DNA of 64,000 bases from Helichrysum umbraculigerum. Lineage: Eukaryota > Streptophyta > Magnoliopsida > Asterales > Asteraceae. The translations under genes were made by a program, and so were the position numbers. Below, in pieces: positions 22,735 through 34,528 of the stretch (the stretch's first letter is position 1; each line of letters begins with the position of its first letter). Under the pieces are notes generated by a model. The model was not told where the DNA came from. It did not search any database and saw only the letters and a program-made list of their open reading frames with translations. The DNA is taken from positions 98,416,337-98,480,336 of the forward strand of contig CATIUR010000004.1 in assembly GCA_949592205.1 (NCBI GenBank), in the 5' to 3' direction.

Positions 22735-23290
22735 GAAAGTATGTATCCAATTTAAATGTTTGTTGTTTGTGGGAAAGTATGTATCCCTTATAAACGTTTG
22801 TAGGAAAATAAGTATACATTATAAATGTTTGTTGGAAAGTAAGTATCCAATATAAGTTTTGTTGGAAAGTATGTATCCAAAATAAGTTTTGTTGGAAAGT
22901 ATGTATCCAAAATAAGTTTTGTTGAAAAATAATTGGGAGAGTAAATATCACATATAAAAGTTTGTTGGGAAAGTAAGTATCCCGTGGGAAAGTAAGTATC
23001 TCATACCAAAAGTTCAAGGGGAAAGTAAGTATCCCGTGGGAAAGTAAGTATCTCATACCAACAGTTCAAGGGGAAAGTAAGTATCCCGTGAGAAAGTCAG
23101 TATCCCATATAACAAATCGTGAGGAAAGTAATTATCCCTGGGAAAATCAGTATCCCATATAACAAATCGTGAGGAAAGTAAGTATCCCTAGAAAAGTTGG
23201 TATCCCAAATAACAAATCGTGGGGAAAGTAAGTATCCCTGAGAAGGTCAGTAACCCATATAACAAATAGTGGGGAAAGTAAGTATCCCTA
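22735..23290. repeat. GGAAAGTAAGTATCC minisatellite
   Basis: About fifteen or more copies of a GGAAAGTAWGTATCC core over 550 bp. The left part has an exact 30-bp period (GTTGGAAAGTATGTATCCAA plus spacer). The right part becomes a higher-order unit with GGGAAAGTAAGTATCCCGTG and AACAAATCGTG spacers. Confidence 0.85.
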
Positions 23291-23819
23291 ATAGTACATA
23301 AATCATTTTGTAAATCAATAGTTTCAAGTATAGTACGACATACAGTTTAATAGTAAACAGTTTTCAAAGTAGCATGTATGAAAGCATTCATAAATATTCA
23401 AGTATTCGTATATTGTAGTAAAACAGTTGCTATGTTTTTCACCCCTAGTTTAAAAGCAGTAAAACAGTAAAACAGGGGCTGTGAACTCACCTTGTGAGCT
23501 TAATGTGAGTGCTAGCAAAGCTTATGCCCAAATAAAGTCCCTAACGTCCTATCATAGGAGATAGTTTATATAAGTAGCTGGCTAACCGCCAAACTATGTT
23601 AATTGTTCACTCGTTAAAAGATCATCGTTTGTTTAAAAGTTTGTACGATCCGTTGGTGATGGTTTTGTAATGATAATTCGTGATGATATTATTATTATAT
23701 TCGTTTCGTTGTATACTTTATAAAAGTACATATATATGTTGCGTGTACGAGTGGTATTATGTATAGTTTAGTTGTAGTCACACGAATTCGGTACTTGGTT
23801 AAAGAACACAAGTTATTAT

Positions 23820-24060
23820 CAATCAGTTCGGTTCGCAAGTTTTCAAGTCGATGGTCAAAGGTCAGCTCGCAAGTCTCAACTCGCATGTCAAGTCGCTGGT
23901 CAAAAGGTCAGCTCGCAAGGGTTCGATCCGCAGGTCAAGTCGCTAAGCTTCCCAATTCACAAGTCAAATAGTCAAAGGTTTTCAACTCGCGATGAAATTC
24001 TCATCTCGCCGAACAAAAGTCGAGTCGCAAGCTTCAGCCCGCAGCATGGTGTGCGAACTA
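23820..24060. repeat. ACTCGC/AAGTCGC motif-rich segment
   Basis: Ten or so occurrences of CTCGCAAG, ACTCGC and AGTCGC in about 240 bp, inside the gypsy-type LTR block. The same motif recurs in the SIRE element. Confidence 0.65.
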
Positions 24061-24360
24061 AGGTTGAGCTCAGTTTGCAGGGCCGACTGTAAAGTGTTTT
24101 AGTTTTTGATAACGTGGTCAAACGAGTTCGGTTTGACCCGAAACTTTTAGGAATGTCCTAAATATGTTTTTAGAGCTCGGAAAAATTGTCGTTGCGTTTT
24201 GTGGTTAACCCGAAAGTGTCGTTTTTATTCCAATGTCATAACAGTCCCTAACTCGGTTTTACAAGTTTTTGCGCCTCTTTTCGAGCTCAATTTCACTAGT
24301 CATGCGTTCATGAAAAATTCCAAAATTTTTACACAATGTTCCTAAACATGTTAAGACGAT

Positions 24361-24702
24361 GGAGATCACTTGAGGGACAAGGCGCCGATGACCGAGCGGG
24401 AGATACCCTGTGAGGAGCCGCCACCGAAGAGCCTCCGACCTGCTCATTTGGATTGGATGCCTCCCATCTTAAGACGATGGAGATCACTTGAGGGTATCCC
24501 GTCGACTTATGAGACTGGGGAGTCTTCCCACACACCATCTCCTGTTCATCTCACCGGCGAGCCTGTGGAGCTCACTGTCCCTACCTTGGTAGCTGTGATC
24601 CGTACTATCTTTGGGTTGCATTATGGTACCCGGGGTTATATCAGGGAGTTGCAGAGTGACACATCCCGTCTGGATGGGGTTATATCAGGGAGTTGCAAAG
24701 TA
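24361..24702 (+). pseudogene. Retroelement-like coding fragment with internal duplications
   Basis: An open stretch reading EREIPCEEPPPKSLRPAHLD and GEPVELTVPTLVAVIRTIFG resembles, from memory, N-terminal gag-region sequence of gypsy-type elements. It is opposite in orientation to the LTR around it. TTAAGACGATGGAGATCACT recurs 115 bp apart (24354 and 24469), and GGGGTTATATCAGGGAGTTG recurs at about 24631 and 24677. The fragment is too short to function. Confidence 0.4.
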
Positions 24703-25343
24703 TATTTAATGGCCTCTATCTCCGCCAGTATAATATTTTTTAAAGTTTAAAATTTGCTTTTACGTGCATTCGAAGTATTTTTAATTGAAGTATTTTATCA
24801 AAATACTTTATTTGAGTTATAAAATATAACTTTGTTTTAAACTTGTTTGTCGGATGCGTTTCGTGTGGTTTCATCGAGCACGATTCGTTTTTGAATTATT
24901 TAATATAATCCGAGTGAATAATGTTTATTTTTACTAATAACCCATTATTTAGAAAAGTTTTGTCACCAACGTCCGTATTATAAATTTGGATTCTTTTCTG
25001 AATTGTTGTTGCGCGATTTTAAATTAATCGTGTTCGCGTGTATATATATATATAATGTGTATATGTACTTAGTCCTATTTTCGACTAATACATATATTAA
25101 TGATATAACTAGGCGTAATAATGATGGCCTAAAATACCGGGTGTCACATATACCTTAGTTGACTTTAGGGAAATATGATGATTTGTTTACGTATTTGTTC
25201 TGGTATGTAAGTTTCCGGTGTTATTCGGTTGTGGTTGATTTGTGCCGATGAATAGAAGAAGCTGATTGAAAATTTGGACCATTCTACATGCAAATTAAAG
25301 GATGCACATCAGATGGTTGATAAAATTTCAAGCTGAACCATAA

Positions 25344-26544
25344 GGGTCTGTTTGTTTCAAAGAATTCCTTGGAATTCAAAGGAATTGGAATTTGAATTCC
25401 ACCATTAATGTGTTTGGTTAGGAAAATGGATGGAATTGGAATTCATTATTTTCCATCAAATTCCTTTAAAAGCTGGAATTCAACATTCCTTCAAAACATG
25501 GAAGGAAAATATGAAATTCAATGGAATGTTTAGACTTTTACCAAAAAACCCTTGGATATCCAAAATCCCCAATCTTAAATTTAACTTTTCAATTGTCTCT
25601 CCCATTAATCTCATGAGTTCATCTTCTCCATTTCTCTGGCCAACCTCACGATCACCACCGACAACATCCGGTCGCCGTCGTGTTCACCACCGGACACCTC
25701 CGGTCACCCTCTCGTTTACCACCGTCAACGTCGCGTTCACCACCGTTCTCGGGTGACCCTCGCGTTCACCACCATCAACCTCCGGCCACCCTCACGTTCA
25801 CCACCATCAACCTCCGGGCTCCGACCACCCTCTTTCCTTTAACCGCACCTTTTTCTACCCTCTTCCATTTCGTAACTGTCGCATGGCAGTAACCGTCGAT
25901 CAGTAATAACCGCCGCACCATAATCTCTGTAACCGTCGCAACGTCATAGCACTCGATTTTGGCTCTATCTAATTACTCCATTTTTATGTGGGTTCTTAAT
26001 TTTTTTTTATATTTCAAATCTTATGTTTTCTTTCTGATTTGGTTATAGTTCAAAGAAATTGCTATTTATTATCCATCAAAATGATAATATAATGTTTACT
26101 GTATTTTTCTAATTGGTTTCATGGAATACTTCATAGTGGTGGATGGTGGAATTGGTAGTTTGTGATTGACGACGTACGGGTCATGTCAGACAAATATTCA
26201 AGAAAGATAGTAGTCTCGTATAAATTAATTTGGTTGTATTTAAGTAAAGAATTAAATAGAAACAAATTAACGAGTTTAAAAAAGATAATTAAAATTTTTG
26301 ATTTATGAAAAGTTATAAAAATGGAGAGTTTTATAAAAGTTTCTATAAAAATGGAAGATTTCTAAAAAGTATCTGAAAATTGAAAGGGTAGTATTGTCAT
26401 TTATTATTAATTACATTCCAATTCCATAGAATTTTTAGTCAACCAAACACAACACCAATTCCTTCAAATTCCAATTTCTTCAAATTCCAATTCCCTTAAA
26501 AGATTCCAATTCCTTTCAAAACATTTTGCGAAACAAACGCACCC
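25344..26544. mobile_element. PIF/Harbinger-type non-autonomous element (1.2 kb)
   Basis: Ends GGGTCTGTTTGTTTC and GAAACAAACGCACCC are inverted, with TAA flanks at 25341-25343 and 26545-26547. Both subterminal regions carry GGAATTGGAATTTGAA-type repeats in inverted orientation. The middle (about 25610-25960) is unlike the arms: a CCACCGTCAACCTCCGG-like Ser/Thr/Pro-coding, CT-rich stretch that may be captured host sequence. No transposase. Confidence 0.75.
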
Positions 26545-26547
26545 TAA

Positions 26548-28623
26548 GATCCCAATTTTGAAATAAAAGAGGTCTCTAAAATGTTACTAAACACATATGC
26601 ATTTTCAGAATTTACACAAACTATACACACTAACGCGATCCAGAAACAAGTCTTGGGATCGCGTTCCTATGTTCAAAACATTTTGTAACGAAAATACACT
26701 GACGAACGCGATCCCAGAACATTAGTTGGATCGCGTTTACTAGTTCAAAACGGTCTGTGGTGATTTTTCAAAGAGGAACGCGATCCCGGACACATAGCTG
26801 GATCGCGTTCACTAGTTCATTTCCTGATCAGACCATAATTCAAATTTTAACGAAATTCAAACGTGCATAACTCATAAACCGTAAGGAATTAGATTCTAAA
26901 ACTCTGCAGATACATTCAAATGACCAAAACGAAGGTTTCCCTCTTTGTACTTTTTCAATTTTCACAAAAACACAACATTTGGGCGTGTGACTCATTTTCG
27001 CCCATTTTTGACATTTTTGGTGAACAACTCAAAACACAATCCACAAATTTGCAGCTTTTACACTCTTTACCACTTTTCCAAATTACCCAAATAAACTTAA
27101 AGCAACTGACCAAGATTTCATAACTTCAGTCAAACTCGTTATACACACATAGTTTAATATTGACCCATTTTGACACCTAAGACCCATTCACCATTAAACA
27201 ACATACTAAGACTTCTATTTCACTTTCAATACATAATTTACACCAGTTGTGACTTTCAATGTCAACTAATATTCAAAACCACATATTACATATTTCTAAA
27301 ACAAGTTGGGGCGTATTATACAAGTGGATGCAAAACGATAATTCAAAAGAGAAAATGCTTGCTACTTACTAACGTGCAAGCTAATCCACGTTATTTCTTT
27401 TTCACATCCTTGCCATCCCGGCGTGAACTACTACCTACAATACATAATTACACAACGGGGTAAGCATAATTGCTTAGTGAATACATAGATTACCAATTAA
27501 GCAATTCAAACAACATATAACCTAATCATTCAACAAAATGAGCATAGGTAGAGATTGATACCGATTTGGATCCGCGGTCCTTAAGATACAAATTGTGCTT
27601 AGCACATATTTCGTGTGGATTGTTATTTCAAGATGATTCGACTCTACTCTATTGCTCAATCGTATAACCACAACAATTCGACACAATAACACCAAGTATA
27701 CTCATGTACAATATAACAATAATAACATGATTATGTGAAATCTCTTGTTTGTAAACAAATCGAGATCACATAACCTTCAACTAATTGATTCTCCGTGTAC
27801 TCACCTTACGATTTGAAGATTTCAAGCAACCAAGATACAAGTATATTCCAAGCCTTTAATCACCTATTCATAATTCATAATAATACATTTAGATTCTACA
27901 ATTCACAACAACTAGTTAATGAATCATAATTCACTCTCCCCCACTTTGATTAATCTAAGTAATTCACTAATCCAAGTTACTTTCACTAATCATGATCACT
28001 AGCTATAATTCATCATATCTATTTCAATTCTTCATTCTAATATTATTTCCATATTTAATTAATCATTATAAACCATACTTTAGATTAATTGAGGTTAAGT
28101 TATGATAATTTATCAAAACCCCCAATTTAGCTCAAGAACATAAATAGTGAATTCATCATTCCCTGAATAGAAATGATTGTTATAAGTGATAATTAAGATA
28201 GTAATCACTAACCCAATCAATTCCCTTTTCTGATTTAATCTAATTCAATGAAACCCATTAACTACTTAAACATTAGCTTATAGATCATAGAGAATTCACT
28301 TACAGTGAGTTAAAGATGATGATGGAGATGAAGTATCAAAGATTCTAAAGCTTAATTTGAAGCTAGATAAGAAGGATTGATGATGGTGATGATGAGAGAC
28401 GATTTTGGTTCCTCTACTTTTGAAGTTCTGGAGAATTTTGGAATGCTTCAGGAGAAAGGAACGTATATTACTATATTAAGCTTAAATCTTTAATTATTTA
28501 CAGTCTGGAACTGAGGAATTCAATTGCGTTTTATATTACATCTTCTTATTTAATTAATATTATTTTATAAGATGTATATTTCTAGATACACTAAAATAAT
28601 ACCTTGAATATTGGGGTGTTACA
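26548..28623 (-). mobile_element. Diverged gypsy-type LTR, left border unclear
   Basis: The right border reads GGGGTGTTACA at 28623, so the minus-strand start is TGTAACACCCCAATATTC. It abuts the gypsy pol frame directly and supplies its TAA. The left part is interrupted by the PIF-type element and I could not find the opposite LTR end. Three ACGCGATCC...GGATCGCGT inverted repeats at 26632-26809 occupy a position like those in the other gypsy LTR at 33.5 kb, with recognisable similarity between the spacers. The start sequences differ, so the two LTRs belong to related but distinct families. Confidence 0.6.
26632..26809. repeat. Three AACGCGATCC/GGATCGCGTT inverted repeats
   Basis: Inverted repeats at 26632-26665, 26705-26737 and 26777-26809, each with 10-nt arms AACGCGATCC and GGATCGCGTT around 13-14 nt, starting 72-73 bp apart. 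All six arms are perfect. Confidence 0.9.
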
Positions 28624-31600
28624 GCTTGCTCAAAGATGCAGTTTCACTGGTTGCCAGAAAATGAGTACTTTTGGTCAATCTATCAACAATAACCCAAATC
28701 ATATCATTTCCTCGAGATGTAAGTGGAAGTTTAGTCACAAAATCCATAGTCAAGTGTTCCCACTTCCATTCTGGAATTTCCAACTGTTTCAGTGACCCAT
28801 ACGGTTTCTGGTGTTCAGCTTTGACCTGGGAACAAATATGACAAGAACTTACAATTCGAGCCACGTCCATTTTCATTGTAGGCCACCAATACAAAGATTT
28901 CAAATCATTATACATCTTCGTACTTCCTGGATGAACGGATAATCGGGATTTATGAGCTTCAGTCAAAATCAAATCTCGAAGACCACCTAACAAAGGAATC
29001 CACACACGAGACTGAAAAGTTTTCAATCCCCTCGAATCATCCATTAATAATTCTTTTCTTTTCAACATAATTTCAGACTTCAAATTATGATCCATCAAAG
29101 TTTCCAACTGTGCAGCTTTTATCTGATCCACCAAACCAGAGGAAACCTCCAATCTCATAAAATACAATATGTCAGAAGTTCCTTTTCGGCTCAATGCATC
29201 AGCAACAATATTTGCCTTACCAGGATGATATCGAATTTCACAATCATAGTCTTTGATTAATTCCAACCATCGCCGTTGACGTATATTAAGTTCTTTCTGA
29301 GTAAACACATATTGAAGACTCTTGTGATCTGTACAGATAACACATTTCGTGCCATACAAATAATGTCTCCAGATTTTTAAAGCAAATACAACCGCTGCAA
29401 GTTCTAAATCATGGGTAGGAAAATTTCTTTCATGCGGTTTAAGCTGGCGAGAAGCATAAGCAATTACTATATCCCGCTGCATCAGAACACTACCCAGACT
29501 AACATAAGATGCATCACAGAATACCACAAAATCATCTGACCCATTAGGCAATGCTAACACCGGAGCCTGACATAACAACTGTTTCAGAGTTTGGAAAGCT
29601 ATCTCCTGTTGTTCATCCCACTGAAACTTAATATCTTTATGTGTCAATTTCGTTAACGGATCAGCAATCTTTGAAAAGTCTTTAATGAATTTTCGATAAT
29701 ACCCAGCTAGCCCAAGAAAACTTTTGATTTCAGAAGGATTCTTTGGAACATTCCAATTCATGACATCTTCAACTTTAGATGGATCAACCTTAACCCCATC
29801 ATTACAGATAATATGCCCCAAAAACTATACTTCTCGAATCCAGAATTCACATTTCGAAAACTTAGCATATAAGTGTTCTCTTTTCAAAGTTTCCAGAACT
29901 ATTCTCAAATGCATTTCATGTTCAGACTCTGATTTCGAATAAACCAAAATATCATCAATGAAGACAATAACAAATTTATCAAGAAAAGGCCGACACACAC
30001 GGTTCATCAGATCCATAAAAACTGCAGATGCATTTGTCAATCCAAACGGCATGACCAAAAATTCATAGTAGCAGTTTTTGGAATATCTTCTTCACGAACT
30101 CGAACTTGATGATAACCCGACCTCAAGTCAATTTTAGAAAAAAAAGAGGATCCCTGCAACTGATCAAACAAGTCATCTATTCTTGGCAGAGGATACTTAT
30201 TCTTTACTATTCGTTTATTCAATTCCTGGTAATCAATGCACATTCTAAAAGTACCATCCTTCTTTTTAACAAACAAAACTGGTGCACCCCACGGGGAAGA
30301 ACTCGGTCTAATAAACCCCTTATCTAACAATTCCTGTATCTGATTCATCATTTCCCGAATTTCCGAAGGAGCTAATCTATACGGAGCTTTAGCTACTGGA
30401 GTCGAACCAAGAATAAGGTCTATCTGATATTCAACTTCTCTTACAGGGGGCAACCCAGGTAATTCATCGAGAAATACCTCCGGATATTCAGAAACTACCC
30501 GAACATCGGAAAGAGATTTCTTTTCTAATTTGGCATTAATAACATAAGCTAGGTATGACTCACAACCTTTAGACAAAGATTTCTTAGCTTTCATCATAGA
30601 GATTAAAGGAATATGCCCCTTCTCCCGTTCTCCTCGAGCCACAACGAATGACTCTTCAAAAATAGGGAGTTTTATCAACTTATTATGGCATTCTATACTG
30701 GCCCTATTATGACTTAACCAATCCATACCAATAACCACATCGAAACTAGGGATTGGCATCAACAACAATGAAACAGGGAAAGTCTGGCCCTCTATCATAA
30801 TACTAGCTCCAGTCACCGAGGTGGTAACAGGAACCAATTTGCCACAAGCTATTTCTACTTCAACAGATTTAGTAATCACAGTAGGGATCAAATTCAGTTT
30901 GTCACAAAAACTCACAGATATGAAGGAACAATTTGCTCCTGAATCAAATAATACACGTGCTGGTACAGAGTTTATAAGAAAAGTACCAGTAATAACATCA
31001 TCTGTGTGGACAGCCTCATCAACTGTCATTTGAAATGCCCTACTTGCTGCCGATGGCGGATTCTTCCGCTTTTGCCCGGAATATGACGAACTCCCGACCG
31101 AACCAGAACCCTGTCTCTTTGCCTTAGGACAAGCACCAGCTCGATGACCTTCTTTCTTACAGTTCCAACAAATATAATTCGGATACTTACAAGCTTTAAA
31201 CTTATGACCAAGTTCACCACATTTAATACATTTATTTGTCTGTGCAGTACATGGTCCAGTATGCTTAGACTTACAAGTGCTACACCAAGTAGATTTGTCA
31301 GATGAACCACTTTTATCACTAGACCTCTGATTCTGTTTATTACCCTGCTATCTTTGTTTGCCTTTGCCAGAGGAATCACCTCTAGATTTATGAGAGGGTC
31401 TATTCTTGTTCTGGTCATCACGAGCTCTCAAATCACTATCCACTGATCGAGCAAGATTGAAAGCCTACGAAAGAGAACCAGCTAATCTTACTGTGGTCCG
31501 GTAACTGGGTGGTAAAGTACCAACAAAGTGTTCTATTCTGGTTTTATCATCCGGAACCCACTGTTGAACAAACCTTAGTTTCTCAGAAAACTGTGAAATC

Positions 31601-32304
31601 AGCTCATCAGTAGACATTTTATCTGTCATATGCAATTCCATAAAATCTCGTCTAATACGGGACATGTCAAAGTCAGAGCAATACTGCTTACAAACCTCGT
31701 TATAAAAATCTGACCAACGAATAGATTCTTTTTGCTGAGGTGTCAAGGCTGCAGTAAGTGAATCCTACCAAGTCATGGCTTGTCCTTTCAGAAGTTGAAC
31801 AGCATACGGAACTTTAACTTCCTCTTCACAGCGACAAACCTCGAATTTTCTTTCAGTATCCCTCAACCAATCCAGAGTCACAGAATGATTTGAAATACCC
31901 TGATATTCAGACGGTTTACTAGCCATGAAAGTTTTAAAAGAACACACCTTATTCTGTTGGGTTGGTGGAACCATAGGAATCCGAAAATCAAATGGCCCAG
32001 AAGAAGAAAACGGAATTGATGTAGTTATCTGAAACGTAGACACCAAAGATGGTTGAACAGTACCAAATACAGATTGTTGTGGCTGAGAATGAGGCTGAGA
32101 CGTCCCAATCTCCATCAGTTGTTTATACTTTCTGAGTGTTTGTAATTCATCCTCTAGTTGAAGAACATACTCATCTCTATCTACTTCTTCACCGGCAGAG
32201 AAAGAAGTACCAGCATGACCAGGTCTATCGTCATGAGTCTCAGGATGAACATCAGTCCTGGAGGCATCATTAGGGGTAATGGTCGGTTGCTTGTTATCTG
32301 CCAT
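28619..32304 (-). pseudogene. Ty3/gypsy gag-pol, broken and truncated in integrase
   Basis: Order on the minus strand: Gag from ATG 32304 (MADNKQPTITPNDAS) with two zinc knuckles (CIKCGELGHKFKAC and CWNCKKEGHRAGAC near 31150-31240); aspartic protease (LFDSGANCSFIS); reverse transcriptase (DKGFIRPSSSPWGAPVLFVK, VFIDDILVYSKS); RNase H (CDASYVSLGS, CTDHKSLQYVF); then an integrase HHCC finger (CHICSQ) and the first two core Asp (LTMDFV, VDRLTKSTHF). It stops at 28619, where a foreign LTR begins, so the third catalytic residue, the C-terminal integrase and any chromodomain are missing. Breaks: stops near 31767, 31467 and 31350 in gag; a deletion of about 20 bp with frameshift in RT near 30080; a stop at about 29827. 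Confidence 0.9.
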
Positions 32305-32462
32305 ATCTGTATTCACAACAACAGCTCACAACTCGTTAATCATTAGTACCTACCTACTAACCGATTCACATACAATGCTAAATCCCATACCAGGAATGTT
32401 TGACTTAACACAAACAAGATTTGGGATTGAACACTTACAATGCTCAACTCGCCCAAACTTGT

Positions 32463-32474
32463 GTTCTGATACCA
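32463..32474 (-). other. Gypsy primer-binding site (tRNA-iMet type)
   Basis: Minus strand TGGTATCAGAAC, three to four bases inside the 5' LTR end, close to the canonical TGGTATCAGAGC. It fixes the orientation and the inner 5' LTR border near 32478. Confidence 0.8.
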
Positions 32475-32477
32475 ACT

Positions 32478-33891
32478 TATAACACCCCTCATTCAAACCA
32501 TTGATATTATATGATTTAGCTTGGAAGCGTAGATTTAAAACATACTTTATTACTATACATTATATATAATGTACACAACCTTTTCAAACTTTGATACATC
32601 ACGGTTTAAAACTATTAAAACATAAAACAATATTCGAGGTGTTATATAATTCCAACAAACATATGTTTATCACAAAACATATCATAGTTTACAGTCGGTC
32701 AAACATTCCCTGCCAAAAGCATCATCTTCCTGCCCACCCACATATCTAAACTTAACCTGCATGAAGTAAAATGAGGGATTAGTACGAAGCTAAGTGAATG
32801 AATAAGTCACACACAATTCAACTTAGCATAACCATCTGTTTACAGCAATTAACCGTAAAATACACATTAATCAATCAATGAGGATCGGTGGCTCTGGAGA
32901 AACCATAAAACCCGGGTGGCTCTCCAAGAACACTTACCATCAATCTGTAAGGTCAATACAGAATAGACCGATAGCTAATTGTTATTATAATCAAACACGG
33001 GTACTACACACAACAAATGAATCAAGTCCCTGTGTAATTCACATAATAACAAACTAGTCCAACTAACTCGTTGACCTCAATAATACTAATGCCCGAAGGC
33101 CAATTAGCACGTAGAATCAAAATCAACAATTCAGACTAAACAGTCTAATATTCACATCTACGTTTACTTTTTGCAACTAAACAGTCACAACTAAATCAAA
33201 CTGTGAGTTCCAAATCCACTCACCTGTCTGTCACAGTTTCAATCACTCAGATGTCTAATATCACCGAGTCTTCTGTTGATCTGAAAACACAACAGAATAT
33301 AAATTAGTAACTTTGTTCATAATCATCAAAATTATGACAAATGTAACTTTAAACTAATAATCATAATCAAGTCATCAAAATTCATCTTTTATAGTTATTT
33401 ACTAATTACAATGGATTATTATATCATATCATTATTACTAATCCATTAATTATCATTTCGACCCAAATATTAAATTTACTCTTGCGTACGCGATCCTGAG
33501 GATTCAAGCAGGATCGCGTAACTCAGTTTAAAATCTTCTGTTACCGAATTACACTAGCTTACGCGATCCAGAAAATCTGAGCTGGATCACGTAACCATGA
33601 CCAATCTCGACTATGATGAAATTCAACTGACTTACGCGATCCGGAAACAAGTGATGGGATCGCGTAATCAAGTAGAAAACGACCTGCAACTTTTCTACAC
33701 AAACTTAACTCGAATTCAACCTCAAAAACACTACAACTCAGTTTTTGAATTCGATTAAACTCATTAACTATCAACTATAAACATTAATAGCGTTAAGTTA
33801 CATCAAACAACAACAATAACCTTTCATTTCACTTCAATTTCATATTCCTAATTCTAACCCTAACAATTTAATCATTCAAAGATTAAAGAAT
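32478..33891 (-). mobile_element. Gypsy 5' LTR, 3' portion (split by the SIRE insertion)
   Basis: The inner end reads GGGGTGTTATA on the minus strand, next to the primer-binding site. The LTR continues on the far side of the copia element (47332-47912). Together they make about 2.0 kb. Three TACGCGATCC...GGATCGCGTA inverted repeats lie at 33487-33666. Confidence 0.8.
33487..33666. repeat. Three TACGCGATCC/GGATCGCGTA inverted repeats
   Basis: Inverted repeats at 33487-33520, 33560-33593 and 33633-33666, starting 73 bp apart, 10-nt arms around 14 nt. One arm of the middle copy has a single change (GGATCACGTA), which looks like CpG decay. Confidence 0.9.
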
Positions 33892-34473
33892 TGTAAGTCC
33901 CCTAGTTTTAGGATCGATAACTTCGTTATCTGTAGTATTAAGGTGCGGAATCCCTCAATACGGTGTTATCTTACTAACAACGAATATGTTCGAATTGCGT
34001 TTTAATAAAGCTTAACTTTAAACGATGAATCGTCAAAGCCTAGCCGTAGGTTTCAGTTTTTCTCTGGTTTGATGAATTCGCAGATCTGATAATATGGCAA
34101 AAGTGTTAAGGTTTTTCACGATTGAAAAACATTTTATATTTTGTCTCGGCTCGGCTCGCATGGGCCTGAGAGTTCGGTCCAACTCGCAGCCCAAGTCAGC
34201 CCAGTGACTCGGCTCGCCAAACTCAATCTACGCGAGTTCAGATCTCACCTCACAGCTCGACTCGCTACGACCTGAGATCTCGACTCGCTACGCATCAAAC
34301 GTCTATTATTTATTTTGTATTTAATTATTCGTCTAACTTAACAAAACAATATGTTTAACGAATATCACTAACAAAACAAATATTCTTTTACAAATCCAAA
34401 CCAATATACAAGAATAATAATTACACTAGTCCTATTTCAAGCTAGATCTGTTGTCACACTCTATGTCCCAACA
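33892..34473 (-). repeat. SIRE 3' LTR
   Basis: 582 bp, minus-strand start TGTTGGGACATAGAG, end CTAGGGGACTTACA. It has a GCGAGT/ACTCGC-rich segment at about 34145-34295. Confidence 0.93.
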
Positions 34474-34476
34474 GAC

Positions 34477-34487
34477 TCCCCCTTGAC
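34477..34487 (-). other. SIRE polypurine tract
   Basis: Minus strand CAAGGGGGAGTC immediately precedes the 3' LTR start, the usual plus-strand priming site. Confidence 0.8.
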
Positions 34488-34528
34488 AATAGCTCTAGCG
34501 TCTTTATCTTCACGCTTGTCTTTGGTCT

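Larger units (their letters stand above)
22195..25148 (-). mobile_element. LTR-derived block (gypsy-type), minus orientation
   Basis: Read on the minus strand it begins TGTGACACCCGG (right border 25148) and ends with ATGCTTCCGC followed by a GGGTGTGAC terminus near 22195. These ends match the TGTRACACCC...GGGTGTKACA class seen elsewhere in the window. The left end has lost its canonical TG/CA base and the flanking 5 bp do not match well, so insertion borders are tentative. It contains a minisatellite, an ACTCGC-rich segment and a captured coding fragment on the opposite strand. Confidence 0.6.

Noticed and set aside
22724..23056. Repeat array checked as a possible CRISPR-like or satellite structure
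   Set aside because: Units are degenerate and head-to-tail with variable, non-unique spacers, in plant nuclear DNA within an LTR. It is a minisatellite.
25250..25350. Short plus-strand stretch reading KKLIENLDHSTCKLKDAHQM that looked like an orphan exon
   Set aside because: A possible AG acceptor precedes it, but there is no GT donor after it, no recognisable family and no neighbouring exon.
31026..31421. 131-codon minus-strand open frame in the gypsy gag region
   Set aside because: It is out of frame with the zinc knuckles. The real Gag frame in the same place carries both CCHC motifs.
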